Source: Candidatus Nanopelagicales bacterium
GTDB lineage: Bacteria > Actinomycetota > Actinomycetes > S36-B12 > UBA5976
Assembly (NCBI GenBank): GCA_023257525.1
Contig: JALRCB010000010.1
Span: 1-18,734, forward strand
Length of the DNA stretch: 18,734 bases
Reading direction: 5' to 3'
The notes under the pieces are model-generated. The model ran no database searches. It saw only the letters and a list, made by a program, of their open reading frames with translations, and had not been told where the DNA came from. The position numbers were made by a program, and so were the translations under genes. Below are positions 1 to 9,475 of the stretch, in pieces. Every line of letters starts with the position of its first letter. The stretch's first letter is position 1.

Positions 1-50
1 ATTGGTCTACTAAAGTATTTTGCACCAATTGATACACATATACTTTAGGC

Positions 51-563
51 GTGCCACTTGTTGGTTCACTAATTGTTTACGACGCACTTGAAATGACTTA
101 TCGCAAAATCAAAATGCGTAAAGATCCAAACTGCGCAGTGTGTGGCGAAAATCCATCCGTTACCGAACTAATTGATTACGAAGCATTCTGTGGAGCCGTT
201 TCAACTGAAGCAGCAGAAGCGATCGTTGATTCAACCATCAACGTTAAGCAATTGGATGAAATGCTAAAGGCTCGTGAGCGTGGCGAAAAAGACTTCTTGC
301 TTATCGATGTTCGCGAACCAAATGAATACGACATTGTGAGCATTCCTGGTGCGGTTTTGATTCCAAAGAATGAATTTTTGATGGGCGACGCGCTAACCAA
401 GATGCCAACCGACAAGCAAATAGTTTTGCATTGCAAAGTTGGCGGTCGTTCAGCTGAAGTTCTAGCTGCCGTTAAGGGTGCTGGCTTTAAAGATGCCATT
501 CATGTTGGCGGCGGCATCCTGGCTTGGGTCAGCCAAATCGAACCTGACAAACCTTCTTACTAA
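51..563 (+). CDS. moeZ: MoeZ-type adenylyltransferase/sulfurtransferase, C-terminal part (E1 tail plus rhodanese)
   Basis: MoeZ/MoeB proteins adenylate the C-terminal glycine of small sulfur-carrier proteins (MoaD, ThiS, CysO types), and the fused rhodanese supplies sulfur; they act in the cytoplasm. Seen here: residues 1-47 match the end of the E1 domain (VYDALEMTYRKIKMRKDP, a C28-x2-C31 zinc half-site, TELIDYEAFCG). Residues about 60-165 are a rhodanese with LLIDVREPNEYD, active-site C128 in CKVGGR, and a closing GGGILAW. The stop lies six bases before the convergent flippase gene. A full MoeZ is about 390 residues, so the ATP-binding Rossmann half is not in this frame. The GTG at 51 encodes the valine of the family PLVG segment and is unlikely to be a real start. 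An in-frame TGA lies at 30-32, while frame 1 (bases 1-45) stays open and reads plausibly (LLKYFAPIDT), so a frame break before base 51 is possible. Family assignment is firm; intactness is not. Confidence 0.82.
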   Translation: MPLVGSLIVYDALEMTYRKIKMRKDPNCAVCGENPSVTELIDYEAFCGAVSTEAAEAIVDSTINVKQLDEMLKARERGEKDFLLIDVREPNEYDIVSIPGAVLIPKNEFLMGDALTKMPTDKQIVLHCKVGGRSAEVLAAVKGAGFKDAIHVGGGILAWVSQIEPDKPSY

Positions 564-569
564 TTCGGC

Positions 570-2954
570 TTAGAGATCGCCGGTTCGCTGCAGATTTCTA
601 AATGCAAACCAACCAGGAATGGTTGGGATCCAGAAAGTCATTAAACGAAACACCAGAGTAGCTGAGATTGCTATGCCTGCATCAATGCCTGCAGCAGTTA
701 AACCTGCAGCAAGGGCAGCTTCGACAGCTCCCAAGCCTCCAGGGGTAGGAGCGGCCTGTCCAACAACCGAGCCAGCTAAGTAAACCAAGGCAATCGCAGC
801 GATCGAAGCATCAGGGGTGAAAGCTCTAACCGATGCAACTAAGCAGGCGCAGTAAGCAAGGTTAAGCAGCAGAACTCCGAAAACACCGGTAACCAATTTG
901 GCTGGCTGGTTTGCAAGCGAGGAGAGCCTTGGCAGCACTTGGGAAAAAATCGGTTGAATCTTTTCGGTTGCCCAGCGCCTGACATTAGGAATTGTGAAGA
1001 GCGCTGAAGCTGAAAGAGCAACTACAAGAAACACAATAATCGCGGTGCGAGGTGGTCGGAAAGAAAAATCACTGGAGGTTCCGGCGACAATTACCGCAAT
1101 AAACAATAAGAAAATATGACTAAAGAACGCCAGGGCTTGGGCAACCGCAACACTTGCTCCAGCTAACGCAGTATGCATTCCTTGCTTAGACAGGTAGCGC
1201 ACATTGATTGCAACTGAACCTAAGGTTGGAGGCGCAACCAAAGTTGCAAATGATGCGGCCCATTGGGCTTGGAAAGTTTTCCAAAACGAAAGTTTTTCTG
1301 GAACTACGCCAGATAGTGCCAGCGTTGCCGCTACGTAAGTAAGTGCAGATAAACCTAATCCGGTAAGTAGCCAAGTTGTATCTGCAGTATTGAATACTTC
1401 CGAAAAGTTGACCCGACCAAGTTGAGTTAGCAATAAGTAGGCCGCGATGGTTCCAGCAAAAATCGTTACCAGAGTTCGTGGCTTAACTCGTTCAATTTCA
1501 ATCTCTTCTGCATCAGTCTCTGGCATGTTATGCAAAATTGTGGCTCGCAAAGTTGTCAGTAGATCGCGATTCTCCTTGAGCTGCGCACGAGTATGAGGTG
1601 AAAGTGCAACGGGTTGCAGAGCAGGAAGTGCGCGCGCTAAGCCTGCGTCACCCAGGACAACACGTCCGGCTTGAATTGCGCGCATTGGGTCTGACTCAAT
1701 TGAAAGAGTTACCAATGCTTCGGCAAGATCGATTCGCAATAGAACTTCAGATGCGGCAATCGTGCCATCTTCGAGCCCTTGAATGTAAACCTTGCCATCG
1801 CTTGCTTGCAAAAAGTTTTCAGAAATCAAGGAGCGATGTGCAATTCGCGCAGACTGTAAATCTCGAACAATTTCCCAGGCTCCAGCAAGTTCAGCATCTC
1901 CAAGTGAATGACCAACTGAATCAAAGGTGCGACCCGGAACATGTTGAAAGGCAAGTACTGCAGCATCTGGTCCAACTTCTGCAACTGCAATCAAATGTTG
2001 CGTTGGAATTCCAGCTGTGGAAATTGCCCAGCTGTTAAGTGCAATGCGTTCTAGGCGCCTACGCATAGAAGTGCCAGAGCCACCGGAATCATCGCGCAAT
2101 CTCACGGAGCGGTAAATGGCCTGTGCCAATCCGGCGCCTTCGAGATCGCGATCCAACACGATTAAGTCAATACGTTGACCATCGGTTGTGCTGGCGTCGT
2201 ATTTGCGACCAGACTCTAAAACTTCAGCAGCCCGAAGCAAGGTGAGTGGTAGCCCAAGTGCAGTCATGGCTTTTGCAATTTCATTACCTGATGGGCGAGT
2301 GGTGTCAGTTCCAAGCAAGTAGCGAATCAACAAACCTGTTGCCCAGCCTGCAAGTAAGGAAACGCCAAGACCGGCTGCAGTCACACCACCGCTGACAATG
2401 TTTGCTAGCGCAATTGATCCAATAACAATTCCGGCAACAATGTTCCATCTTGGTCGGGACATGATTCGAGCCACCGTGGTGAAAGCAGCCAAACCACCTA
2501 CGACAATGCTGAATGGTACGGCAGTCTCTGGATCTGTGGTTCCAGCGAAAGTTAAGAGCAGTCGTTCCGAACCTGATTGGATTAGGGCCCAAGATGAAAC
2601 TGAAAGAATTACGACCGTTACAAGCAGCGCAGCAATTGATTCAACGAGTTGTCGAGTGCGTTTACGAATGAGTAAATCTAGGGCAGCGGCGGCTGGGAAA
2701 ATCAAAGCACCAAATCCACTGACTAAGTTCGTGATCAAGATGATTGGTGCTGGAAGTCGATTTGCACCTTGCGCAATATCTTGATCAATTCCGGTAGTTG
2801 TACTTTGCGCTAAAAATGCCAAAAGCCCAACGATCACGATGGCAAAAACTGTGAAGGCAAATCGAGCCAAGTCAGCCGGTCGGCGCAACCGACGGTTTAT
2901 AACCGCGTCTTCGATAACCAAGGTCGAGGCAGATGCCGTTGGTGCCACGGACAT
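570..2954 (-). CDS. Flippase-like membrane protein (MprF/UPF0104 domain) with internal pseudokinase-like domain
   Basis: This 794-residue integral membrane protein has three parts. Residues about 29-215 hold several hydrophobic helices (for example 31-50, 69-95, 104-124, 146-163, 173-210). Residues about 225-480 are soluble and resemble an atypical kinase: a catalytic-loop-like segment HRSLISEN (373-380) has serine where HRD kinases have the catalytic aspartate, and GLEDG (393-397) sits where DFG would be. Residues about 495-790 are an LPG-synthetase/UPF0104 transmembrane region with the signature PTPGGLGAVE (737-746). Members of that family move or help move lipids across the membrane; the substrate cannot be read here. 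No MprF aminoacyl-transferase domain is present. The ATG at 2954 is directly preceded by GGGGG, too close for normal initiation. GTG at codon 3 would sit six bases from it and may be the true start. The gene is divergent from adnA and convergent with moeZ. Confidence 0.8.
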   Translation of the reverse strand: MSVAPTASASTLVIEDAVINRRLRRPADLARFAFTVFAIVIVGLLAFLAQSTTTGIDQDIAQGANRLPAPIILITNLVSGFGALIFPAAAALDLLIRKRTRQLVESIAALLVTVVILSVSSWALIQSGSERLLLTFAGTTDPETAVPFSIVVGGLAAFTTVARIMSRPRWNIVAGIVIGSIALANIVSGGVTAAGLGVSLLAGWATGLLIRYLLGTDTTRPSGNEIAKAMTALGLPLTLLRAAEVLESGRKYDASTTDGQRIDLIVLDRDLEGAGLAQAIYRSVRLRDDSGGSGTSMRRRLERIALNSWAISTAGIPTQHLIAVAEVGPDAAVLAFQHVPGRTFDSVGHSLGDAELAGAWEIVRDLQSARIAHRSLISENFLQASDGKVYIQGLEDGTIAASEVLLRIDLAEALVTLSIESDPMRAIQAGRVVLGDAGLARALPALQPVALSPHTRAQLKENRDLLTTLRATILHNMPETDAEEIEIERVKPRTLVTIFAGTIAAYLLLTQLGRVNFSEVFNTADTTWLLTGLGLSALTYVAATLALSGVVPEKLSFWKTFQAQWAASFATLVAPPTLGSVAINVRYLSKQGMHTALAGASVAVAQALAFFSHIFLLFIAVIVAGTSSDFSFRPPRTAIIVFLVVALSASALFTIPNVRRWATEKIQPIFSQVLPRLSSLANQPAKLVTGVFGVLLLNLAYCACLVASVRAFTPDASIAAIALVYLAGSVVGQAAPTPGGLGAVEAALAAGLTAAGIDAGIAISATLVFRLMTFWIPTIPGWFAFRNLQRTGDL

Positions 2955-3068
2955 CCCCCAATCGATAGGTCAATTAAAAGTACTTACTCTCATAATCTTG
3001 CCTGAATAATCAAAGAATGCGAAAGCCTGATGCAGATTTGTCACCCGTACATGGTGGAATAAGGAGCA
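2955..3068. promoter_or_regulatory. Divergent promoter region between the flippase gene and adnAB
   Basis: These 114 bases separate two divergent genes and must hold both promoters. On the plus strand a CATAAT hexamer (2991-2996) and AATAAT (3005-3010) are the best -10 candidates, but neither has a convincing -35 at 16-18 bp. On the minus strand TACTTT fits the loose actinobacterial TAnnnT -10 pattern. AAGGAG at 3061-3066, just before the ATG at 3069, is a clear Shine-Dalgarno and fixes the adnA start. No operator palindrome or SOS box stands out. The promoter calls are weak; the ribosome-binding site is solid. Confidence 0.4.
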
Positions 3069-6000
3069 ATGACTCGCTTAATCCTTGATCGCACCCCGGC
3101 ATTGCCTTATGTTGCGCCAACCCTGGATGAGGATCAACTTCGCGTTGTGAATCATCGCCATGGCGCCATGCGGGTTTTGGCAGGTCCAGGTACCGGCAAA
3201 ACTACAACTCTGGTGGCTGCAATGGCAGCTCGGCTGTCTGGTCCCGATGCACTTCATCCAAATCAAGTTTTGGGTTTAACCTTTGGTCGTCGCGCTGCCA
3301 TCGATTGGCGAGATCAAGTCACGGCTGCTATTGGCGGTGGCGTGGTTCCGCTAGTTAGCACATTCCATTCTTTTTGTTACTCGCTAGTCAGACAGTTCCA
3401 ATCTGATGAGGCTTACATTTCAGCAACTCGACTTTTATCTGGTCCTGAACAACAAGTTCGATCCCGACAGCTTTTTGCAGATGCGATCGCTGACCAACGA
3501 CTGAATTGGCCTGCGGACTTAATGCCAGCTGTTGGTACCAGGGGATTAGCGGAAGAAATTCGCGCAGTGATGTCTCGAACTCGATCACACATCATGGACC
3601 CTGAGGATTTAGTAAACCTTGGAACCAAAACTGGTAGACAGACTTGGGCTTCCATTGGTGTATTCATGGACGAGTATTTAGATGTATTAGATGCCGAAGG
3701 TGTTTTGGATTATTCCGAATTAATCCATCGCGCAGTCCTACTAAGTCACCGACCAGATGTTCAAGAGTATTTACATAAAACTTTTAGTGCGATTTATGTT
3801 GACGAGTATCAAGACACTGACCCGGGCCAAGTTGCATTGCTAAAAGCGATGGTGAATGTTGATAGCGCATTAGTAGTTGTTGGCGATGTCGATCAGGCAA
3901 TTTATGGTTTTCGCGGCGCAGACGAAGCCGGAATTCGCAATTTCGAACAGGAATTTGAAACAGTATTTGGAAAACCAGTAGAGAATGTTGTGCTCTCAAC
4001 TTGCCGACGTTTTGGATCGCAGATCCGTTCTGCTGCCAGTGCTGTTATTGGTGATCGCGTGCCAGCTGGCTTCAACTCCGTTGATATACATAAGCATCGA
4101 AATCCAAAGTGTATTTCTGAAAATGTTGGTGAACTAAAGGTAAGAACTTTTGATTCACCTGGCGCAGAGGCATCACACATCGCAGACATGATTGCTCGAG
4201 CGCATGCTAATGAAAACTTGCAGTGGTCAGACTTTGCCGTGATTGTTCGATCTGCAGTTGTCTCAATTCCAACTATTTATCGGGCATTTGTTGCTGCTGG
4301 GATTCCAGTTGAAGTAGCAGCAGATGAAATTCCACTGCATCAAGATCCCGCTGTCGCACCTTTAGTTACTGCACTGCGGATTATCGACAATCCAAGGCAC
4401 GCGACGGTGGATGTAGTTGCTGATTTGTTAAGTGGTCCGCTAGCTGCGATTGATCCCGTTGACTTGCGAAGATTTGGCAGTTACTTGCGAATTAAGGATC
4501 GAACTACTGAGCATGCACCACGGCCTGCATTGGTTTTGATTGGCGAGGCACTACTCGATCCAAAGTTGTTGCTTGACGTCCCTCCTGGCAGACACGATTC
4601 AGTAGTTGCTGCTATCCAAAAAATCGGCACAGTTTTGATTGAGGCCCGAAAGCTTATGCAGTCGGGTGCTAGTCCGCATGAAGTTCTTTGGAGTATCTGG
4701 CAGGGCACTTCCTGGCCAACTCGACTACAAGAGCAAGCTCTCGGTTTTGGCACTCCCAGTACGCGAGCGCATCGAGACTTAGATGCCATCTGCTCATTGT
4801 TTGATCTAGCAAATCGATTTGTGGCTCGCGGTAGAGGTAAAGACCTAACAAACTTCCTGGATGAAATTGAAGCGCAAGAAATTCCTGCTGAAGCATTGGC
4901 AGAAAACGACGTCCGCAACGATTCGGTGCGACTACTTACTGCACACCGATCCAAGGGCTTGCAGTGGAAGTATGTAGTTGTTGCCGGCGCTCAAGAAGAA
5001 CTCTGGCCAGATCTACGTCAGCATCAAAGTTTGCTGCAATCAGATCGCATTGGACCGAATCTGGAATTAATGCCGCTCACAATGCGAGAACTTTTGGCCC
5101 AAGAGCGACGCTTGTTTTATGTGGCACTAACTCGAGCCATGCAAACACTTTTGATTACAGCAACGGATACATCAGTACGAGATGACGGTGTTGCTCCAAC
5201 CAGATTCATAACCGACATCGTCACTGCGATGCCACACATTGAAATCTTGCATACATCGGGACGTCCAAAACGACCATTAAGTCCAGAGGGCGTTATTGCG
5301 AATTTACGTCGCACACTTAGATCTTCTGAATCTTCCCAAGCATTGAAGCTTGCCGCAGCTAACAAGTTGGCTCAGCTTCACAAAACTTACGGATCATTGT
5401 TTTTCCATGCCGACCCAGACAAATGGTGGGGTGTGCTGGAACCAACGCAAAACCAGCGCCCAACTAACTCTCAGGTCTCAATTTCAGCTTCCGGAATTAC
5501 GTCGATTGAACATTGTCCAGCTCAGTGGTTCTTGGAACGCAAACTAAATGCGCTTTCTCAGTCTGCAACACCAATGATTTTTGGAAACGCACTGCACGCA
5601 ATTGCGCAAGGATTGTCATCGGGTGAACTTGCTTACGACATTTCTGCAATCGACGATCAGCTTGATCGCCTCTGGCCTGGCATGGGATATGAGGCAGAGT
5701 GGGAAAGTTCACGAGAGCGCAATGCAGCCCATGATGCATCAGTTCGCCTCTTAACTTGGATGCTTGACCATAAGGATCAAGTAAGTATCACCGAATCTGG
5801 ACTCTCATGGAAAACCAAGATTACAGTCGAAAGTCCTGATGGTTCTTCGCGTGATGTGGATTTAGCAATTACAGGTCGAGCAGATCGAATTGAATTCACC
5901 GAAGACGGAATCATGATTTTTGATTTCAAGACAAGTAAAGATGCCAAGAAGAGCAAAGATTTATTCAAGGATGTTCAGCTAGCGCTTTACACATACCTTT

Positions 6001-6311
6001 TAGAAAACGGAAACTTCACAAAAGCTGGTGAAGAAGTTTCGCGAGAATCTGAACAACCAGTCAAAGGCGCTGCTTTAGTTCAATTACGGGTTGGTGAAAA
6101 AGACAACGCAGACTTGGCATTGGTTCAGCAAGTTTCACCAGAGACGCATGACGAGAATTCGACGATCGCACTCGATCAAAGAATCGGCCAAGCAGCTTTA
6201 GTTGTACTAGATGAGCGATACGAAGCACGCTACGAAGATCAAAAGTGCAAGTTGTGTAAGGTGCGAACTTTGTGTCCTGCAACACCTGAAGGAAAGCAGG
6301 TGTTGTCATGA
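3069..6311 (+). CDS. adnA: AdnA-like helicase-nuclease subunit (UvrD motor plus Fe-S RecB-family nuclease)
   Basis: AdnAB is the actinobacterial counterpart of RecBCD/AddAB: a heterodimer that binds double-strand ends, unwinds them and degrades strands to prepare recombination. This 1080-residue subunit has an N-terminal SF1A motor: Walker A GPGTGKT (39-45), motif II VDEYQD (244-249), motif III VVVGDVDQAIYGFRG, motif V TAHRSKGLQWKYVV and motif VI ERRLFYVALTRA. The C-terminal PD-(D/E)XK nuclease shows H843, D939 (GRADRI), D952-F-K954 (FDFKTSK) and Q970. Four cysteines, C816 plus C1060-x2-C1063-x5-C1069, bracket it in the pattern of AddB-type 4Fe-4S nucleases. The GPGTGKT variant, the Fe-S cysteines and the position upstream of its partner favour AdnA over AdnB. 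In mycobacteria the AdnA motor contributes little while its nuclease is active. AAGGAG at 3061-3066 supports the start, and the stop overlaps the adnB start (ATGA, 6308-6311), implying translational coupling. Confidence 0.93.
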   Translation: MTRLILDRTPALPYVAPTLDEDQLRVVNHRHGAMRVLAGPGTGKTTTLVAAMAARLSGPDALHPNQVLGLTFGRRAAIDWRDQVTAAIGGGVVPLVSTFHSFCYSLVRQFQSDEAYISATRLLSGPEQQVRSRQLFADAIADQRLNWPADLMPAVGTRGLAEEIRAVMSRTRSHIMDPEDLVNLGTKTGRQTWASIGVFMDEYLDVLDAEGVLDYSELIHRAVLLSHRPDVQEYLHKTFSAIYVDEYQDTDPGQVALLKAMVNVDSALVVVGDVDQAIYGFRGADEAGIRNFEQEFETVFGKPVENVVLSTCRRFGSQIRSAASAVIGDRVPAGFNSVDIHKHRNPKCISENVGELKVRTFDSPGAEASHIADMIARAHANENLQWSDFAVIVRSAVVSIPTIYRAFVAAGIPVEVAADEIPLHQDPAVAPLVTALRIIDNPRHATVDVVADLLSGPLAAIDPVDLRRFGSYLRIKDRTTEHAPRPALVLIGEALLDPKLLLDVPPGRHDSVVAAIQKIGTVLIEARKLMQSGASPHEVLWSIWQGTSWPTRLQEQALGFGTPSTRAHRDLDAICSLFDLANRFVARGRGKDLTNFLDEIEAQEIPAEALAENDVRNDSVRLLTAHRSKGLQWKYVVVAGAQEELWPDLRQHQSLLQSDRIGPNLELMPLTMRELLAQERRLFYVALTRAMQTLLITATDTSVRDDGVAPTRFITDIVTAMPHIEILHTSGRPKRPLSPEGVIANLRRTLRSSESSQALKLAAANKLAQLHKTYGSLFFHADPDKWWGVLEPTQNQRPTNSQVSISASGITSIEHCPAQWFLERKLNALSQSATPMIFGNALHAIAQGLSSGELAYDISAIDDQLDRLWPGMGYEAEWESSRERNAAHDASVRLLTWMLDHKDQVSITESGLSWKTKITVESPDGSSRDVDLAITGRADRIEFTEDGIMIFDFKTSKDAKKSKDLFKDVQLALYTYLLENGNFTKAGEEVSRESEQPVKGAALVQLRVGEKDNADLALVQQVSPETHDENSTIALDQRIGQAALVVLDERYEARYEDQKCKLCKVRTLCPATPEGKQVLS

Positions 6312-9300
6312 AAGAAATAACAACATCTGACTTAACGAAAGTCCTCGGATTCAATCCAAGCGCCGAACAATTAGCGGCAATCGTTTCGCCACTGGAACCA
6401 AGCATGATTGTTGCGGGAGCCGGCACGGGAAAAACCACGGTTATGGCTGGACGAATTGCTTGGCTGATTATGACCCAGCAGGTTGCACCGGATCGAATTC
6501 TTGGCCTTACCTTTACCACCAAGGCAGCAAACGAATTACTGACTCGAGTTCGAAGCTTTTTGCCAGCAGCACTCAAGTACTTACCTGATGAATCTGCTCA
6601 CGCAGATTTGGGCGAACCAGTTATATCCACTTACAACGCATTTGGCTCACGGTTACTAAAAGAGCACGCCCTTCGCTTGGGTCTGGAGCCGGATGCTCGA
6701 GTTGTCGTTGATGCCACACGATATCAATTAGCCATGCGAGTGGTTTGCCAATCGAACTATGACTTAGGCGGCCTTGGCTACAGCCCAACTACCGCAGTTA
6801 CCGAGCTGCTAAAACTTGATGAACAGTGCTCAAACTATTTGGTAGACCCAAATCTGATTATCGAAAGTGACACCCAGAGGTTAGTTGGCCTAGAAAGCAT
6901 TGAAAAGAAGCAAGAACTTACGCACGAAATGATCAAAACCTGCAAGAAACGAATTGAACTTGCCAAGTTGGTAATGGATTTCCGGCAAGCAAAGATTGCT
7001 AACGATGTAATCGATTACGCAGATCAAATTCGTCTTGCCGCGCAGGCCGCGCAAAATTCGCAAGCTATGCGGGAAATCTTGAAAGATCAATTTCATGTGG
7101 TCTTGCTGGATGAATATCAAGACACCTCGTTGTCACAAAAAGTTTTGTTACAAGAGCTGTTTGGACATGGTCATCCAGTTATGGCAGTCGGTGACCCATG
7201 CCAGGCGATTTATGGTTGGCGCGGTGCCGAGATCACCAACATGGAAAACTTTAAAGCTGACTTCCCGCGTGAGTTAGCAGGAAATTGGGAGCCAGCCCAA
7301 ATCTATAAGTTGACGGCTAACCGTCGCTCTGGAAAAAACATCTTGACCGCAGCGAACTCCTTGAGTAATAAGTTGCGGGAAATTCATCCTGAGATTGTCG
7401 AGCTGGTGACCGCTGATGATGCAAAGCCGGCTGGCGAAATTCACACCGCTTTACTTCCAACCTTTACCGATGAAGTTGAATGGGTAGCTGAGCAGATTGC
7501 AAAAATCAAGCCAGTTAAAAGTTGGAATGAAGTAGCAGTTCTTTTGCGCGAGAAGAAGAATGCGCAGTATTACGTCAATGCACTTGAGGCCAAGGGAATA
7601 CCGGTGCAAGTTGTTGATCCAGGAGCGCTAGTAAATCTTCCAGAAGTTCGCGAAGTTGTTAGCTACCTAGAAGCGATTTACGATCCAACTGCCAATACTG
7701 CGCTGGCCAGAATCTTACTTAGCCCGCGCTGGCAAATTGGATCTCGTGATCTGGCAATTCTTGGTCGACATGCATCGGAATTAGTTCGCGTCGATGTCAC
7801 GCCAGAAATGCCAATTGACGTTCAACTCGATCACATCGTTTCAGCAGTTGATAAGTCCCAACGCGTTAGCTTGCTGGATGCCCTAGAACTAGTTGGTGAA
7901 GACGAGTCTTTGCCATATTCGCCTGAGGCCAGAGTTCGGCTAGTTGAATTGGCATCACAACTTCGCATGCTGCGTAAGTTTTGCAATGAGTCAGCAATTG
8001 ATTTGATTTCACGAATCATTCGTGTCACTGGAATCGGTATTGAAGCCATGGTGGTCAATTCGCCGGAAGGTTCAACGCACTTCGATCGACTAGCTGCGTT
8101 GATTGATTTAGCTGGCAACTTCAGAAACCTTGAAGGTGACTCGAGCGTTGGTGCGTTTTTGGAATATTTACGCACTGGACAAAGATTCAATTCACTTGTC
8201 GAAGCCGATGTTACACTCAGTGACAATGCAGTAATTGTGATGTCGATTCACAAATCCAAGGGCTTGGAGTTTCCAATCGTGGTAGTTCCAGATCTCACGG
8301 TTGGTGTCTTCCCATCCACACCTAAAGATCGGCATTGGCCAAAGAATGCTTTTCGAATTCCGTCGGACGCCCTTGGCGCGCCAATTAATCCGTTGTTGCC
8401 AGAGTTCCCAGGTCCGGTCGGACCTCGTGGTGTGGACTTCAAGGCATTCACAACTGCTGCTGGCGAGCTTGCCACAATTGATGAACGTCGGTTGGCATAC
8501 GTTGCCATTACCCGTGCGGAACAAAAAGTTATTGCCAGCGGATCTTGGTGGGGTCCAACGCAATCAAAGCTGCGCGGACCAAGTGCCTTCCTGATTGACT
8601 TACACGAAGGTGCAACTCAGCCAGATGTTTGGACCGAAACTCCAGACCCAGATGCAACCAATCCGTTACTAGCCGATGTGCAGTATTTAACTTGGCCAGC
8701 TCAAGTCGACGCCACTCAGCGAAAGGCAATCCAGCACGAAGCGCAACTTGTTAAGTCAGCCTCGCTTGAGTTGCATGATCAGTCCGGACTGAGCGCTCAA
8801 GAGGTTGCGTTAGTTGAGTCATGGCAACAAGATATCGACGCTTTGGTTTTGCAAGCTAGCCAATATGAATCTGTTGAGAGATTGGTTCGACTTCCTGCCT
8901 CGCTATCGGCTAGCCAGTTAATAGCTTTGAATACCAATGAAGAAGATTTCTTGAAATCACTAGTTCGACCAATGCCACGCCAACCATCAAGTGCGGCAGA
9001 TCGAGGAACTACCTTCCATTCTTGGGTGGAAACTTTTTATGGCCGTCGGACTTTGATTGATACTGAGATGCTCGCCGGCGCGATGGATGACGAAATCTAT
9101 TCAGATGAACAACTTCAAGCGCTTAAGTCAGCATTTGAATCGGGACCATTCGTGGATCGAAACCCAGCTTCACTTGAACTCCCATTTGCCCTAGTGCTGG
9201 GTGGGCGAACGCTACGTGGTCGAATGGACGCTTTGTTCACAGGCACATTGGACGATCCTTCGGCAAAAGACCGCTGGCTAGTGGTTGATTGGAAAACTGG

Positions 9301-9475
9301 AAAACCTGGATCGGCTAATGATTTGCAGTTGTCCATCTACCGACAAGCTGCAGCCCTAGCTCTGGGTGTTAATCCAGATCAGATTCAAGCAGTCTTTTAC
9401 TACGTGGCAGATCAAGAAGTAACTTCACCGACAAACTTATTGTCACTTGAAGAGTTAGCGGAACTTATTTCGTAA
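6308..9475 (+). CDS. adnB: AdnB-like helicase-nuclease subunit (lead motor, RecB-family nuclease)
   Basis: This is the second subunit of the AdnAB end-resection complex; in mycobacteria the AdnB ATPase drives translocation and its nuclease makes the ATP-induced cuts. The 1055-residue protein has PSAEQLAAI (Q-motif), Walker A GAGTGKT (37-43), motif Ia LGLTFTTKAANEL, motif II DEYQDT (from D268), motif III AVGDPCQAIYGWRG, motif V SIHKSKGLEFPIVVV and motif VI ERRLAYVAITRA. The C-terminal nuclease shows H904 (TTFHSWVE), D974 (GRMDAL), D994-W-K996 (VVDWKTGK) and Q1007 (LQLSIYRQ). All motor and nuclease residues appear intact. Unlike AdnA it has no cysteine cluster around the nuclease, so no Fe-S site is expected. 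The ATG overlaps the adnA stop by four bases, the arrangement expected for stoichiometric partners. Its 3' end overlaps the convergent EEP gene by 11 bases, leaving no room for a terminator. Confidence 0.93.
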   Translation: MKEITTSDLTKVLGFNPSAEQLAAIVSPLEPSMIVAGAGTGKTTVMAGRIAWLIMTQQVAPDRILGLTFTTKAANELLTRVRSFLPAALKYLPDESAHADLGEPVISTYNAFGSRLLKEHALRLGLEPDARVVVDATRYQLAMRVVCQSNYDLGGLGYSPTTAVTELLKLDEQCSNYLVDPNLIIESDTQRLVGLESIEKKQELTHEMIKTCKKRIELAKLVMDFRQAKIANDVIDYADQIRLAAQAAQNSQAMREILKDQFHVVLLDEYQDTSLSQKVLLQELFGHGHPVMAVGDPCQAIYGWRGAEITNMENFKADFPRELAGNWEPAQIYKLTANRRSGKNILTAANSLSNKLREIHPEIVELVTADDAKPAGEIHTALLPTFTDEVEWVAEQIAKIKPVKSWNEVAVLLREKKNAQYYVNALEAKGIPVQVVDPGALVNLPEVREVVSYLEAIYDPTANTALARILLSPRWQIGSRDLAILGRHASELVRVDVTPEMPIDVQLDHIVSAVDKSQRVSLLDALELVGEDESLPYSPEARVRLVELASQLRMLRKFCNESAIDLISRIIRVTGIGIEAMVVNSPEGSTHFDRLAALIDLAGNFRNLEGDSSVGAFLEYLRTGQRFNSLVEADVTLSDNAVIVMSIHKSKGLEFPIVVVPDLTVGVFPSTPKDRHWPKNAFRIPSDALGAPINPLLPEFPGPVGPRGVDFKAFTTAAGELATIDERRLAYVAITRAEQKVIASGSWWGPTQSKLRGPSAFLIDLHEGATQPDVWTETPDPDATNPLLADVQYLTWPAQVDATQRKAIQHEAQLVKSASLELHDQSGLSAQEVALVESWQQDIDALVLQASQYESVERLVRLPASLSASQLIALNTNEEDFLKSLVRPMPRQPSSAADRGTTFHSWVETFYGRRTLIDTEMLAGAMDDEIYSDEQLQALKSAFESGPFVDRNPASLELPFALVLGGRTLRGRMDALFTGTLDDPSAKDRWLVVDWKTGKPGSANDLQLSIYRQAAALALGVNPDQIQAVFYYVADQEVTSPTNLLSLEELAELIS

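Noticed and set aside
1598..2038. 146-codon plus-strand frame inside the flippase gene
   Set aside because: A glutamine-, leucine- and arginine-rich antisense shadow of a well-supported membrane protein gene.
6061..6576. 171-codon minus-strand frame across the adnA-adnB junction
   Set aside because: Antisense to two intact genes with clear motifs; no homology or start signal.
3069..9475. Helicase-nuclease pair as an anti-phage defence island
   Set aside because: The UvrD-nuclease pair could suggest defence, but the motif set, ATGA overlap and conserved neighbours identify the housekeeping AdnAB complex. No mobile or defence genes flank it.
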